DNA from: Sciurus carolinensis
Lineage: Eukaryota > Chordata > Mammalia > Rodentia > Sciuridae
Reading direction: 5' to 3'
NCBI RefSeq assembly: GCF_902686445.1
Contig: NC_062223.1
Location: 60,661,998 to 60,725,997, forward strand
Length of the DNA stretch: 64,000 bases
Positions 25,434 to 36,191 of this stretch are shown here, in pieces (position 1 is the stretch's first letter; every line of letters begins with the position of its first letter). A program made the translations under genes and the position numbers. Below the pieces are notes generated by a model, which was not told where the DNA came from, did no database searches, and saw only the letters and a list, made by a program, of their open reading frames with translations.

Positions 25434-25496
25434 GAAGAGTTCTGGACTCTTTTAAGAAGAGTCCTGACTTTAAGAAGAGTTCTGACTTCTTTTAAG
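25434..25496. repeat. Three imperfect tandem copies of a ~20-bp unit
   Basis: Units of agagttctggactcttttaa type follow one another: 25434-25454, 25455-25473 and 25474-25496, with small differences. They begin just past the MaLR LTR boundary. Confidence 0.6.
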
Positions 25497-26100
25497 TGTA
25501 TCATTCAATGACCTAGTAACATCAATTTCCTTGCACACATGTACTATTTGGTAATTAAATTCTTTTGAAGGACTCTCTGCAGAACTCTGGAACTTTATGT
25601 ACAGGTCTTTTTCCTCTGTTATTCAGCTCTGTGACTATAGACACCTTCGCTTCCCTTGACTCCCAACTCCATTTCTTAACTCCCTGAGACCATTATGTTC
25701 CTCCTGTGTGCACTTCAGACAGCAATTTCTTTCTCTGTGCAGTAATCTGGGACAACTGTAGAGATGACCTCTTCTGTTTTTTCTTTCTCAGGAATCACCA
25801 TTCTTTGTGGCCTGATGTCCAGTGTCTGAAAACTGTTGTTTCCATTTTTTGGTCCAGTTTTTTAGTTGGTCAAGCATTCAGGGTAAATCTTGTTTCTATT
25901 AGCCCATCTTGGTCACAAGCAGTAGTCTTCACATATGTAAGGAAAATAATATATATATGTACATGACATATATTTTTTTCATATAATTTTAATATATATA
26001 ATTTTATATACTTACCATTATAATTAAGAGTAACTCATAATAGAAAATAATTTTTTAAAAACCCAAAACATAAGTATTATGTCCATTTCTCTCTCTGTAT
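25497..26100. other. Non-coding DNA with an AT-rich stretch
   Basis: No gene recognised. The stretch 25945-26010 is almost entirely A and T with TATATA runs. Confidence 0.45.
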
Positions 26101-26213
26101 CCTGTTAATCCATGAAACTCTATTTTATATACCACCTCTTCTATGAAGCCTTCTTAAACTGCCTCCCAAATGACTTCCTATTCTTTTTTCCTTGTGCCCA
26201 TATCAATTTTTCC

Positions 26214-26276
<63 letters not shown>

Positions 26277-26297
26277 GCCCTTCTTTCTTTCTTTCAC
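26214..26297. repeat. (TTTC)n microsatellite
   Basis: About 20 tetranucleotide units, interrupted once by tgccc at 26276-26280. It lies at the tail side of the ID fragment that follows, so it probably grew from that element's poly-A tail (GAAA on the minus strand). Confidence 0.92.
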
Positions 26298-26366
26298 TGG
26301 GGATTAAACCCAAGGCCTCATGCAAAGCTAGTCAAATGCTCCATCACTGAGCTCCAGCTACAATCC
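26298..26366 (-). mobile_element. ID SINE fragment, minus strand
   Basis: Reversed ID body: actggggattaaacccaagg, cctcatgcaaagctagtcaa, atgctccatcactgagctcc. Diverged, and its tail is the preceding (TTTC)n. Confidence 0.8.
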
Positions 26367-26560
26367 CATATCACTTTTTTATGCATACTTTTATTATGAC
26401 ATTTATAAATCTGTTATAAATTTTGGTGTTCTTATATGTCTCTTGTGGCTGGCTGCAAATTTTTAGGCAAATAAGATCTATCTCGTTTATCTATCCCTAG
26501 TTTCTAGCATATAGTAAGTACTTTGATATTCATTGTATAAATTAGCAACCAAGAGTGTAC

Positions 26561-27119
26561 TAAACCTTTTATGAAATCGTCAAGAGTAGAAATGTTCATA
26601 AAGAAGGAAAGGTAGGTGGTTTCAGAGCATGATAACATTTGAACAAAATAAAATCAGAGAAGGAGGTAAGATTTGGGTGAATAAGAGAGCAGCATGAGAA
26701 CAAAAGTGGTTGATAGAGGTGGATAATATATAATAGTGGTAATGCTGAGGATAATAATAATAATCCTGTGAAAGAGAGTACAGAGGGATATAAAATAGAA
26801 GATGGGAGAGATATGTTGTAGTGTCAGGGAGACAATTTTGCAATATGTATATCACAATGCTGTAATATAAATGGTAACATTATGTAAATACATATTGTGT
26901 GAATCAGTTATTACTTCAACTGTTGTAACAGGGGATTTTAAACAAAGGGCAAAGAGAATAGTTTTTGGAGTATGTAGACCTCAGAAGAAAGAGGTGGGGA
27001 CAAATTAAGAAGCAGAAAGGAATTTTAGGTAGTAGAGAAGAGCACAAACACAAACACAACTGTGTTATAGGCCTTAAATAAGTATACTACTGCAGGAAGA
27101 ACAAATGGACCATGAAATT
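26561..27119. other. Non-coding DNA, possibly old repeat
   Basis: Purine-rich sequence resembling the LINE-remnant style of 17391-18250, but without a diagnostic block. A short run of aat units lies at 26749-26763. No gene. Confidence 0.35.
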
Positions 27120-27265
27120 AGGTACTTGGTGTGACTCTTGACCAACTACTTAGCCTATCTGAGTCTCAACTGCCTCATCTGTAAAATGGACGTGGTTTTT
27201 GAGAAGATTATATGATGCATGTAGAACATTTATTCTCTATCTGGTAAGTAGTGGGCCCAATAACT
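27120..27265 (+). mobile_element. MIR SINE, plus strand
   Basis: Good order of MIR blocks: gtgtgactcttgaccaacta, cttagcctatctgagtctca, actgcctcatctgtaaaatg, gagaagattatatgatgcat, then ctctatctggtaagtagtgg. Confidence 0.8.
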
Positions 27266-27383
27266 CTTAAGTTTTTTGATTTTAGAAATTCTTTACTTTC
27301 TGATGAGGAAAGGAAAATGCTTCAAGAAGGACTTTGTGATCTCTCATTACTTTCTAAAGAGCCCAGATATAATATATATTGGG

Positions 27384-27823
27384 TGTGCTTTAGTCAGCTT
27401 TCCATTCTTGTGACCAAAAGACCTGATTAGACCAACTTAGAGGAGGGAAATTTTACTTTGGTTCATGGTTTCAGAGGTCTCAGCAGCAGATGTCTAAATC
27501 AATAGCTCTGAGCCCAAGGTGAGGTAGAATATCATGGCTGATGAATGTGGCAAAGGAAAGCAGCTAAGGACATGCCAGCCAGGAAGGTGGCAAGTGTTCC
27601 CCACTCACTAAGGCCAAAATATAAACCCCAAAGGCACATGGCCAGTAACCTCTTCCTCTAGTCACACCCTGTCTGCTTTTAGTTATCACCTAGTTAATTC
27701 ATATCAGGGGATTAATTCATGGATAGGGTTATACTTCTCATAATCTTATCATTTCATCTCTGAAAATTCTTGCATTATCTCACACGTGTTTTTCGGGGGA
27801 TACCTCATATCTAAACCTTAACA
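27384..27823 (-). mobile_element. MaLR-type solo LTR, minus strand
   Basis: Same family as 24980: ctttagtcagctttccattc, ttgtgaccaaaagacctgat, ggttcatggtttcagaggtc, gtcacaccctgtctgctttt, ttatctcacacgtgtttttc and a ctaaaccttaaca end. Complete along the LTR, without internal sequence or open frame. Confidence 0.82.
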
Positions 27824-27948
27824 AGTGTAACTGATGTTCCTGTTTATTTTCTATTTCCATGGCAAATTAGGGTTGCATTGCATTGTTTGTGGTCTAACAA
27901 GGCAACTTGTACACCTAAGTTTCTCACATGTTCTAGATTTAAATTATT

Positions 27949-28057
27949 ATTATTATTTTTATTTATCTATTATTTTTGTGGTGCTGGGGATTGAACCCAG
28001 GGCCTTGTGCTTGCAAGGCAAACACTCTACCAACTGAGCTATATATATCCCCAGCCC
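27949..28057 (-). mobile_element. ID SINE, minus strand, with target-site duplication
   Basis: A well-preserved reversed ID: gtggtgctggggattgaacc, cagggccttgtgcttgcaag, gcaaacactctaccaactga, with an inserted tata before tccccagccc. The duplication taaattatt occurs at 27940-27948 and 28058-28066. Confidence 0.92.
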
Positions 28058-28066
28058 TAAATTATT

Positions 28067-30960
28067 TTTAAAAAACAATTGGGATTATTGACTCAACTTT
28101 ATACACACATTAAATCATTTTACTACCATAATTCAATATTCTTCAGAGTGATTCCTTTGTAGGGGACCTATCTATTGAATGAAAGAAAATATGAGTATCA
28201 TTTTCCCAGTATTGAAACCATTTTCATTTAGCATATTTATCCTGTGAATAAAATTAGTTTTCATTTTTTTATCATTTAAATGATCTAATATGAGACACAA
28301 GTAATGTTTAGAGCCTTTGATTTCCACAAATAATCATACTTTTCAGTCCCCATATCATAGACCACCTTTAATGTACACTTATCCACAAAACTATTTTTAA
28401 TTCATGGGAACTTTAAAGTTGAGTGTAGCATTAGAAGAATCTAGGAAACAGAGTAATATTTTATTTCTTCACTATAGGAAAGATCGAGGATTCCTTCAGT
28501 TAGCTAATTCTGTATTTGGTTAAAATAATTAAAAAAATTTACAGTCAATAGAAAAAAGTGATAAATCATAATACTTTTGGAGTTACTTTTCATCACCGTT
28601 TTTGGTTCTTGAATCCTTGCATAGACATATACAAACCATAGGTATTGCACATAATGCTGCAGATCCTGCCAAATGAGGAATCACTTTCAGTCATCTGCCT
28701 AGTATCTCAACTGTTATGCACTGAGTTGGCAAACCCTGGCTTCATCTGCTTCCTTCACTGTAGATAGGTACTTTGCATTTATGAACCTTAGTCTGGCCTT
28801 GATGGCAGATTTAGATGACTGATTAAGAGTCATCTTATTTTTAGTTCAAGACATACCTTAAAGGATGCTCGTAAACATGCTACCAGACCTAGTTTTGTTG
28901 AATCTCCTAAAACTCCTCTGTAGGGCATGAACTGAAACTGAGGAGCTGACAATGTTAATAATTCAGCATTTGTCAGTACTGTGGGTATTAATGCATTTGT
29001 AGTTCACCTGGAAAAACCTTGGTCCAATCTAATGTGAAAATGAGTTAAATCATCTTATTTTTATCTTTGGTAAGCATTTCAATACTTTTATCAACCCATA
29101 GATTAAGATACAGAAAAATATTAGCCTCCTCATAGAAATACAAGGTTCAAAGCTCACAAGACAATTTTGGGAAAGAGAAAATAGGTATCACAATAAATTG
29201 CCATCTTGACTTAATGAAAATAATGCTGAAGGTTTTTTTTATATCACATTATGGTAAATTTGGGGTATTTTAAATTGCCCATTTATTCAAAATTGCAGGT
29301 AAAATACCTATTTTGGTTAGGCAAATATCTAACTCTTAAACCAGCAGATTTATGTACTCTATGGCAGTAAACTACATTAAGCATTTATCAGAAAAATTAA
29401 AACATGCTAATAATAATAGATACATATAATAGCTAAGTATATTCAGTACTTAGGAATTAAAACTTATTTTACCAAAGTTGCTTTCATGGAAAGATAAATG
29501 TATCTTATATTAAAATGTTAAGAAATGATATAATTTCTATTAAATTATTACTAAACACAGTATACACTTCATAGTTTGTGGGGATTAGAAATAATATGGC
29601 AATAGCTGGAGTGGAAAGATACTGCTTTTAATATTTGGTCGCTTGCTGATCTGTCTAAATAATCTATGATCTTCTGGCATATACAAAAAAACATTTTATG
29701 ATTGCCAAGGAATTATTTAACAGCATTATTTAACCCAAACTTTTTACACTGATATGACCACTTTGTTGTCATATTTCCTCTATCATGGGGTAGAAATGAG
29801 GAATTTAAACTTTCATATAAAGAGAAAGTATGTTACTTGGTCCTCAAAGCATCTAAATCCCTATTTCTGCCTAAAAATCTTTACTATTATGTTCAGGTTG
29901 AATGACAAGGGGAAGGGCTTATAAATATTGAATAATTGTTGAAATTTTAAAATATGGTTTATATTACTTGGTGAAATACATTGATAATAAAACTGAAAGG
30001 AAATAAAGAAATAAAATGGAGATTATTTTGTTTGGGCTGCTTATAAAGCTGATTTTAACTTTTAACAAATTTCAAAAGTCAGAGATATCTCAATATTATA
30101 TTTGCATTAACATAAATCATTAAATGAGAAGTTATGTCCACAAGATACTTACGTGGAGTTAATGATGGTAATTTGCCACCTATGTCATGTAGCCACTCCT
30201 TTTGATTTCCATAGTTTTCTTGGTTAAGTCTTCAGAGTCTAAAAGAATATGAATTGAAAGGAAGAATATTTTAACACTATAAAAATTTCACTCTTCTCGA
30301 GAAATCATGCAGAATGTCTGAAAACAAGTTGAAAAGAATTTGAAGTATATTTCAAAAAGCTGATTTGATTCATCTAAAGATTTCATAGGAGTATCTTCAT
30401 TATGCTATGGTTGTAATAAATGGCATTGTGCTACAAGCTTAGTAATAAAAATGAAATTGATTTTAAACCACAGCTAGTTTAGTAACTTTGGATCAATTTC
30501 CTTCCACTTCTGTGTCCCTTGCAAAGGAAAATGCACTACCTCTTTGTGAACAACCTGAATTTCTCCTACCCTGGAAAATCATAAAGTCCAACTTGGCTTT
30601 TGACACTGTCTAAGTTACTTGGATTAGGTAAAGCTGATCTTAAAAGAGAAAAATTGGATACTCAGCAAACCCCAGCAGATATTTTGACACTCTCTTGGAG
30701 CTCATAAGAGTTGTCATAAATTTAAACATTACCTTTCCTAGCACAGAAACCACACTAATAAATGGCATTGAATATTTTATGAATGACTGAGCACCCTGCT
30801 TAGCTAATAAGTCCTCTGGAAAGCTATGTCTTTTTTGGGATGGTTTTGCTTTTAGAAGGAGTATTGAAGAGAAGCTACTGATGAGATGTCATATAATTTT
30901 ACAAGTTGCATAACTGCTTTTAACTACTAAACTATCTCTGATTAAAATAACAATTGAGCT
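28067..30960. other. Unique non-coding DNA
   Basis: Nearly 2.9 kb with no recognisable transposon, simple repeat or gene, and only about six CpG dinucleotides by my count. Absence of repeats over this length fits old, possibly constrained sequence, but I see no coding signature. Confidence 0.5.
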
Positions 30961-31520
30961 TGTAATTTTTTCTGAACAGCTGCTGCTACGGGGGGCCATT
31001 ACCTTGGAGAACTCGAAAATAATCGTACTCCTGGTACATGAGTTATGTAGTCTTGTGTTTTACAGCAAAGCACAAAGTTTAAAGCCTATAGAAGAATGTT
31101 ATTTGAAAGCTGTCAAACCATGTTAAAAAAGACTGCATCGTCAAAAGGCCCTGGTGGCCACGATTCTGCATGTAGCCTTGTCTTATTCATTATAAAATGC
31201 ATGTTTATAAAGTTCCACAGAGCATCCAATTCCCAATTCACTTATATCAGCAAGACTTAACTTGCTCATTAATCTAAATTCTTTTGCAACTTTAATCTAC
31301 ATGTTTAATTAATCATAAAATGAGGCGGTAAGTAATTTCAGCAATGTGTGGCTTGTTATCAGATGCATTTAATCACTCTTCTGTGAGCTCATTTGGAAAC
31401 ACCTGAAGATGTCGAGTGCAGTTTGAATAAGCATAAATTATTCTTTGTCAGTGTACTTCACTCAACTAATAAGACATTAATTTAAAAGGCACTGTTTGTC
31501 ATTTTTAGATCTTTACCAAT
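30961..31520. promoter_or_regulatory. Candidate conserved non-coding element (enhancer-like)
   Basis: About 550 bases of high-complexity, repeat-free sequence with about seven CpGs in 430 bases, much denser than in the 2.9 kb before it. Motifs: E-box cagctg (30978-30983), the paired caaagcacaaag (31066-31077, SOX or TCF/LEF type cores), ttaattaat (31305-31313), and several further TAAT/ATTA homeodomain cores to the right. There is no long open frame and no splice-bounded coding exon. This is the kind of composition seen in developmental enhancers, but sequence conservation is not demonstrated here. Confidence 0.4.
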
Positions 31521-32658
31521 ATTTTTAGCTTAGCAATATAACTCTAATTGTATATATGATTCCAAACTAGTGCCCGACATAGGAAAGGGTAAGAGTTTAA
31601 TTCACTTTTCTTATTTACATGTAATTATGTCATGTAATCTTAGTTTTTAATGAGGATTAACCATCTTGTAAGTATTCATATGCTTTTGGAATAAGGTACT
31701 AATGAATTATAGTTGGAAAAATTATTTGTTGGTACAAAGGCTTGTAATTCCTTGTTCCCTGCCTAGGTTAGAAATGAAAGACTGTGAGTTTTGGGAAAGG
31801 GCATTGATTTGAGGATACAGGTACTACACAGGTTCGTATGATACATATGTTAACATTAAAAAAAATCCAAGTATAATAGCTACATTTTTTGGTCTTACAT
31901 ATTAATATACATCTTATATAGGGTAGGAAGTCTTAAATGATGTTCTCATTTCCCCCCAATCTCTTAAGATGATTGCATAGTTGATGATTGCATTTTTTAA
32001 AAAGGCAAATAATAATAATAATAATAGCAAAAGCCCACTCATAGCTTCAAAGCAAAAAAAAAAAAAAATTCATGAGGTCTGAATGAGTTATATATTTCAA
32101 TGTCAGGAGTATGGGACTGAAATTGCATTTTATAGGATGTCATCACCTGTCCTGTGTATGCCATGAAAGCAATGACACAGGTAAGAATAATTATCTCAGT
32201 GGAAACAAATCTATTTACCTGCTGTGGAACATCCCTGTTCATCTTACTCATGAACTCGTCTCACTCATATGCTGTCTATGGATTGTCAGCATTGAGCCAG
32301 AGGGAATGATTCCTGAAAAGGGAATATTGGTTTGAGCTGAAATATAGCTGTATTCTCCATTTTTATTTGATGTGCACATCTCCTGGGCTTCTTCCCTTTC
32401 TTCAGGGATCCTTTACACAGAGCTAACAGTTATTTATATGTCCATTTCTTACCTATGCCTCATGACTATGTAAAATTTTTTCTTCTTATTTTCCTTCCTA
32501 AGGTAGAACAAAATCCCAGGAAATCTCATTTGTGTGGTTCAAGTCATACAGGCCATAGCAACACATAGCAGTGAAATGCCATTTACCCTTATTTCACTTA
32601 AAGCACTTTGTACATTTTCTTAGAACCACTGATGAAACTTCAGACAAAGGACTTCTTC
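31521..32658. other. Unique non-coding DNA
   Basis: No gene. Small simple repeats only: aat units at 32008-32025 and a poly-A run at 32054-32068. Confidence 0.5.
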
Positions 32659-32670
32659 AGTATCATCTTT

Positions 32671-33479
32671 AAAAAATTTTTTTTTTATTTTTACAGACTA
32701 AAATAAATTAATAAATAAAATAAATAAAAAGTTATTTTTTATTTTGATTCATTGTACACAAATGGGGTACACCTTTTCATTTCTATAGTTGTGCACAATG
32801 TAGATTCATACCATTCGTGTAATCATACGTGTACATAGGGTAATGATGTCTGTCTCATTCCACCATTTTTCATACCCCGCCTCTCTCATTTCCTTCTACG
32901 TAATCTAAAGTTCCTCCATTCTTCTCTCACCCCCCACCCCTACCCCCATTATTTATCATCATCCACTTATCAGGGAAAACATTCGACCTTTGGTTTTTTT
33001 GGAATTGGCTTATCTCATTTAGCATGATATTCTCCAATTCCATTCATTTATCTGCAAATGCCATAATATTATTCTTATTATTGGCTGAATAATATTCCAA
33101 ATTAAAACAACTCTAAGATTTCATCTTATTCCAGGTAGAATGGCTATTATCAAGAACACAAACAATAATAGATGTTGGCATGGATGTGGGGAAAAAGGCA
33201 TACTTTTCCATTGTTGGTAGAGTTGCAAGTTGGTACAGCCACTCTGGAAAGCAGTGTGGAGATTCCTCAGAAAACTTGGAATGGACCCACCTTTTGACCT
33301 AGTTATTCCACTCCTCAGTTTATACCCAAAGGACTTAAAATTAGCACACTATAATAACACAGCCACATCAATGTTTGTAGCAACTTAGTTCACAATAGCT
33401 AGATTGTGGAACCAACCTAGATGCCCTTCAACAGATGAATGGATAAACTGTGGTATATATACACAATGGAATATTATTG
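32671..33479 (-). mobile_element. L1 with 5' inversion (twin-priming type), minus strand
   Basis: The left segment (about 32671-33100) is a minus-strand L1 3' end: T-rich tail, tgtacacaaatggggtacac, then the reversed end of ORF2 (tggctgaataatattcc). The right segment (about 33103-33479) is ORF2 in the plus orientation (aggtagaatggctattatca, gttggtacagccactctgga, ccttcaacagatgaatggat, ggaatattatt). Both stop at the same L1 position, ggaatattatt. The whole is bounded by agtatcatcttt at 32659-32670 and at 33480-33491. One insertion with an inverted 5' part explains all of this. Confidence 0.92.
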
Positions 33480-33491
33480 AGTATCATCTTT

Positions 33492-33601
33492 GAAAAAGAA
33501 CATTTCATCTGAACTTAAGGTTCTTAATAAAAATAATCTTCTCATTCCTATATGATCTTGGTGGCTTTGCACATATCTTCTAAAATAAGGCTTGCTGTTG
33601 G
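33492..33601. other. Spacer between two L1 insertions
   Basis: About 110 bases of unique sequence between two separate L1 insertions. Confidence 0.6.
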
Positions 33602-34511
33602 TTTTTTTTTTGTTTGTGCCTTTTTAAAAAAATATTATTTATTGTAAACAAATGGGGTACATCTTGTTTCTGTTTGTACATGAAGTAGAGGCATACCATT
33701 TGTGTAATCATACATTTACATAGGGCAATGGTGTTTGATTTATCTGTTATGTTTTCCTCCCCCTCCTCTTTTCCCTCTATACAGTCCCTCCTTCATTCTT
33801 GCCTCCCTCCCACCCCCCATTATGTATCATCATTCGCTTATCAACGAAATCATTCGTCCTTTGGTTTTTTTGAGATTGGCTTATCTTACTTAGCATGTTA
33901 TTCTCCACTTTCATCCATTTGCCTGCAAATGTCATAATTTTATTATTCTTTATGGCTGAGTAATATTCCATTGTGTGTGTATATATACCACAATTTCTTT
34001 ATCCGTTTATCAATTGAAGGGCATCTAGGTTGGTTCCACAATCTAGCTATTGTGAATTGGCTGCATCACTGTAGTATGCTGATTTTAAGTCCTCTGGGTA
34101 TAAACTGAGGAGTGGGATAGCTGGGTCAAATGGTGGGTCCATTCCAAGTTTTCTAAGGAATCTCCACACTGCTTTCCAGAGTGGCTGCACTAATTTGCAG
34201 TCCCACCAGCAATGTATGAGTGTACCTTTTTCCCCACATCCTCGCCAACACCTATTGTTGCTTGTGTTCTTGATAATCGCCATTCTAATTGGGGTGAGAT
34301 GGAATCTTAGGGTAGTTTTGATTTGCATTTCTCTTATTACTAGAGATGTTGAACATTTTTTCATATATCTGTTGTTTGCTTGTAGATCTTCTTCTGTGAA
34401 GTGTCTGTTCATTTCCTTAACCCATTTGTTGATTGGGTTATTTATATTCTTGGTTTAGAGTTTTTTGAGTTCTTTATATATTCTGGAAATTAGTGCTCTA
34501 TCTGAAGTATG
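33602..34511 (-). mobile_element. L1, minus strand, 5' truncated (3' UTR and end of ORF2)
   Basis: Starts with a T run, then 3' UTR (gtaaacaaatggggtacatc, gaagtagaggcataccattt), then the reversed ORF2 C-terminal coding region. It ends near ctctatctgaagtatg. I could not find a target-site duplication. It covers the same L1 region as the neighbouring copy at 32671 but is not inverted. Confidence 0.9.
33777..34412 (-). pseudogene. L1 ORF2 C-terminal remnant (reverse transcriptase protein tail)
   Basis: Two open pieces on the minus strand, 34412-34047 (121 codons) and 33971-33777 (64 codons). The first holds the typical LINE-1 ORF2p C-terminal motifs [12 protein letters not shown] and [20 protein letters not shown] and the PAIPLL stretch. 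The second begins MEYYSAIKNNK and contains TFAGKWMKVEN. Stop codons and a frame break separate them. The endonuclease and reverse transcriptase domains were lost by 5' truncation, so no active enzyme can be made. Confidence 0.85.
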
Positions 34512-34576
34512 AAACCTCATTCTTCTTTGACTCTCATTTCCCTGAAAAACCCAAGATAATTTTTCCAAATAGGTTT

Positions 34577-34773
34577 GTTTATGTGTTTATTTTTGTGATT
34601 CCAGGGATTGAACCCAGGGGCACTCTACCACTGAGCTACATCCCAACCCTTTTTATAATTTTCACTTTTTATTTTGAAACATGGTCTTGCTAAGTTTTGG
34701 AGTCTGGCCTCAAACTTGTGATCCTCCTGCCTGAGGCCCTGGAGTAGCTGGGATTACAAGTGTATACCTGGCT
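34577..34773 (-). mobile_element. B1-ID dimeric SINE, minus strand
   Basis: Reversed ID half (attccagggattgaacccag, gggcactctaccactgagct, acatcccaaccc) then reversed B1 half (atggtcttgctaagttttgg, cttgtgatcctcctgcctga, gtagctgggattacaagtgt). Target duplication aaataggttt at 34567-34576 and 34774-34783. Confidence 0.93.
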
Positions 34774-34783
34774 AAATAGGTTT

Positions 34784-36045
34784 ATTTTCTAACTTGCTGT
34801 TATAGGTTCAAAGAAAGACCATAGTGGACTTCACTGCACCCTAACTAATACAGGAGAGGTCTGTCCTGTAGCCCTATTAGATTCCTCCACATCAAAACAA
34901 TGATTTATTTTATAAAATGCCAGAAACATATGTAGCTTTTGTTAGTTGTAACTTTTTGTCTGTGCCATATGCGTCAAGGGGAAAATGGCAAACTCTATTA
35001 CAGACAGTACTTATACTCTCAGGTGTTTGAACATGTGCTTATTGTAGAGATATACATCTATAACGACACAACTTTACCCAGGACACTCTCACACTGACAC
35101 CTTTGCCTAATTATAAACAAGGATATATCTCTTAACCATGATTATTCAATTGATCAGAATGAAAAATACTTAGGCAGATGAATTGTTTCAGTTGGTGAAA
35201 CTGAATGAATGGGTCTTCTGTTTTTTGCTGCACTGACAAAGGGGATTAGCAGTGCTCTTATTTTAATGCATAACTTCTGTGGTTGAAGGATAGCATGATA
35301 GTGAAGAAATGGATTACTGATGGCAGAGGGGCTTGTTAAAAAATGAGTAAGTCACTAATAAAAACATTAAAAAAGAGAACGAGTAGCATGTACAATGCAG
35401 TGTCTGCTAACTAACTCATGTACTCTGGGTGAAGAATTTGGAAGTCCTGAGTGGACTTCCAGAGTTTTCAGCTGTTGTGGGAGTTCTACCTCATCAGATG
35501 AATTAGAATGTCATGGTCCAGTCAGTTAAAAGGCATCACTCTGATTTTATAAGTCTCAATCCTTTGTTTTTATTAAAAATGAAATAACCATCATATAATC
35601 ACTTATGCTTTTTGTTACCTCAGGAGATAGACTAATATCTCCCCCCACCATTTGCTTAAACAGGATTTTCTATTTTAATTTTTACTGAAAAGTCCTTCAT
35701 AATTTATACCCACCCATTTTCACTTTGGATCCTAGCTTTGTCTGTAAACAGTGTTCTTTTATAACAATCTGATTTTTCCTAATCACTTAAATTGGCTCTT
35801 GTTAGATGAATATGTAAGCATCATATCAATACAATGCATTTAGTGGCTTTATGAGAAATTCTGATGATAGATACACAGATGACATTTTTTTTTTTTATTT
35901 CACATGACCTTACTCATATAGGAAAGCAAGGCATTGGGTGATATGGATGGTTAAATGTGCATTGGTTATTTCTATGGAATTTTCATGAGAATGGATTGAC
36001 TTATAGTTGTATTAACTTACCTAGTCCTCTCAGCTTAGAAACATT
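34784..36045. other. Unique non-coding DNA
   Basis: No gene or clear repeat. A T run lies at 35887-35897. Confidence 0.5.
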
Positions 36046-36054
36046 GATCTGTGT

Positions 36055-36182
36055 TTTTTTTTTTTTTAGTTGTTGATGGACCTTTATTTTATTCATTTAT
36101 TTATATGTGGTGCTGAGAATTGAACCCAGTGCCTCACACATGCTAGGCAAGCGCTCTACCACTGAGCCACAACAGTAGCTCC
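36055..36182 (-). mobile_element. ID SINE with extended 3' module, minus strand
   Basis: T run, then agttgttgatggaccttta and ttttattcatttatttatat, then the reversed ID body (gtggtgctgagaattgaacc, cagtgcctcacacatgctag, gcaagcgctctaccactgag). Target duplication gatctgtgt at 36046-36054 and 36183-36191. Confidence 0.93.
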
Positions 36183-36191
36183 GATCTGTGT

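Larger units (their letters stand above)
26105..26560 (+). mobile_element. L2 LINE 3' end, plus strand, split by SINE and microsatellite
   Basis: The left part (ataccacctcttctatgaag, ccttcttaaactgcctccc) matches the L2 cacctcctccaggaagccttccct block. After the insertion it continues ttattatgacatttataaat and tatctatccctagtttctag, then catatagtaagtactttgat. The ID SINE with its (TTTC)n tail sits between the two parts. No coding capacity. Confidence 0.65.

Noticed and set aside
25111..25455. 114-codon open frame
   Set aside because: It lies almost wholly within the MaLR LTR and runs into the tandem repeat; not a gene.
26112..26399. 95-codon frame with repeated LSFFLSFF
   Set aside because: The repeat peptide is a translation of the (TTTC)n microsatellite.
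30294..30303. Palindrome ttctcgagaa, considered as a heat-shock or Kaiso-type site
   Set aside because: The spacing does not fit a heat-shock element and the core lacks the CGCG of the Kaiso-type motif; a single short palindrome is expected by chance.
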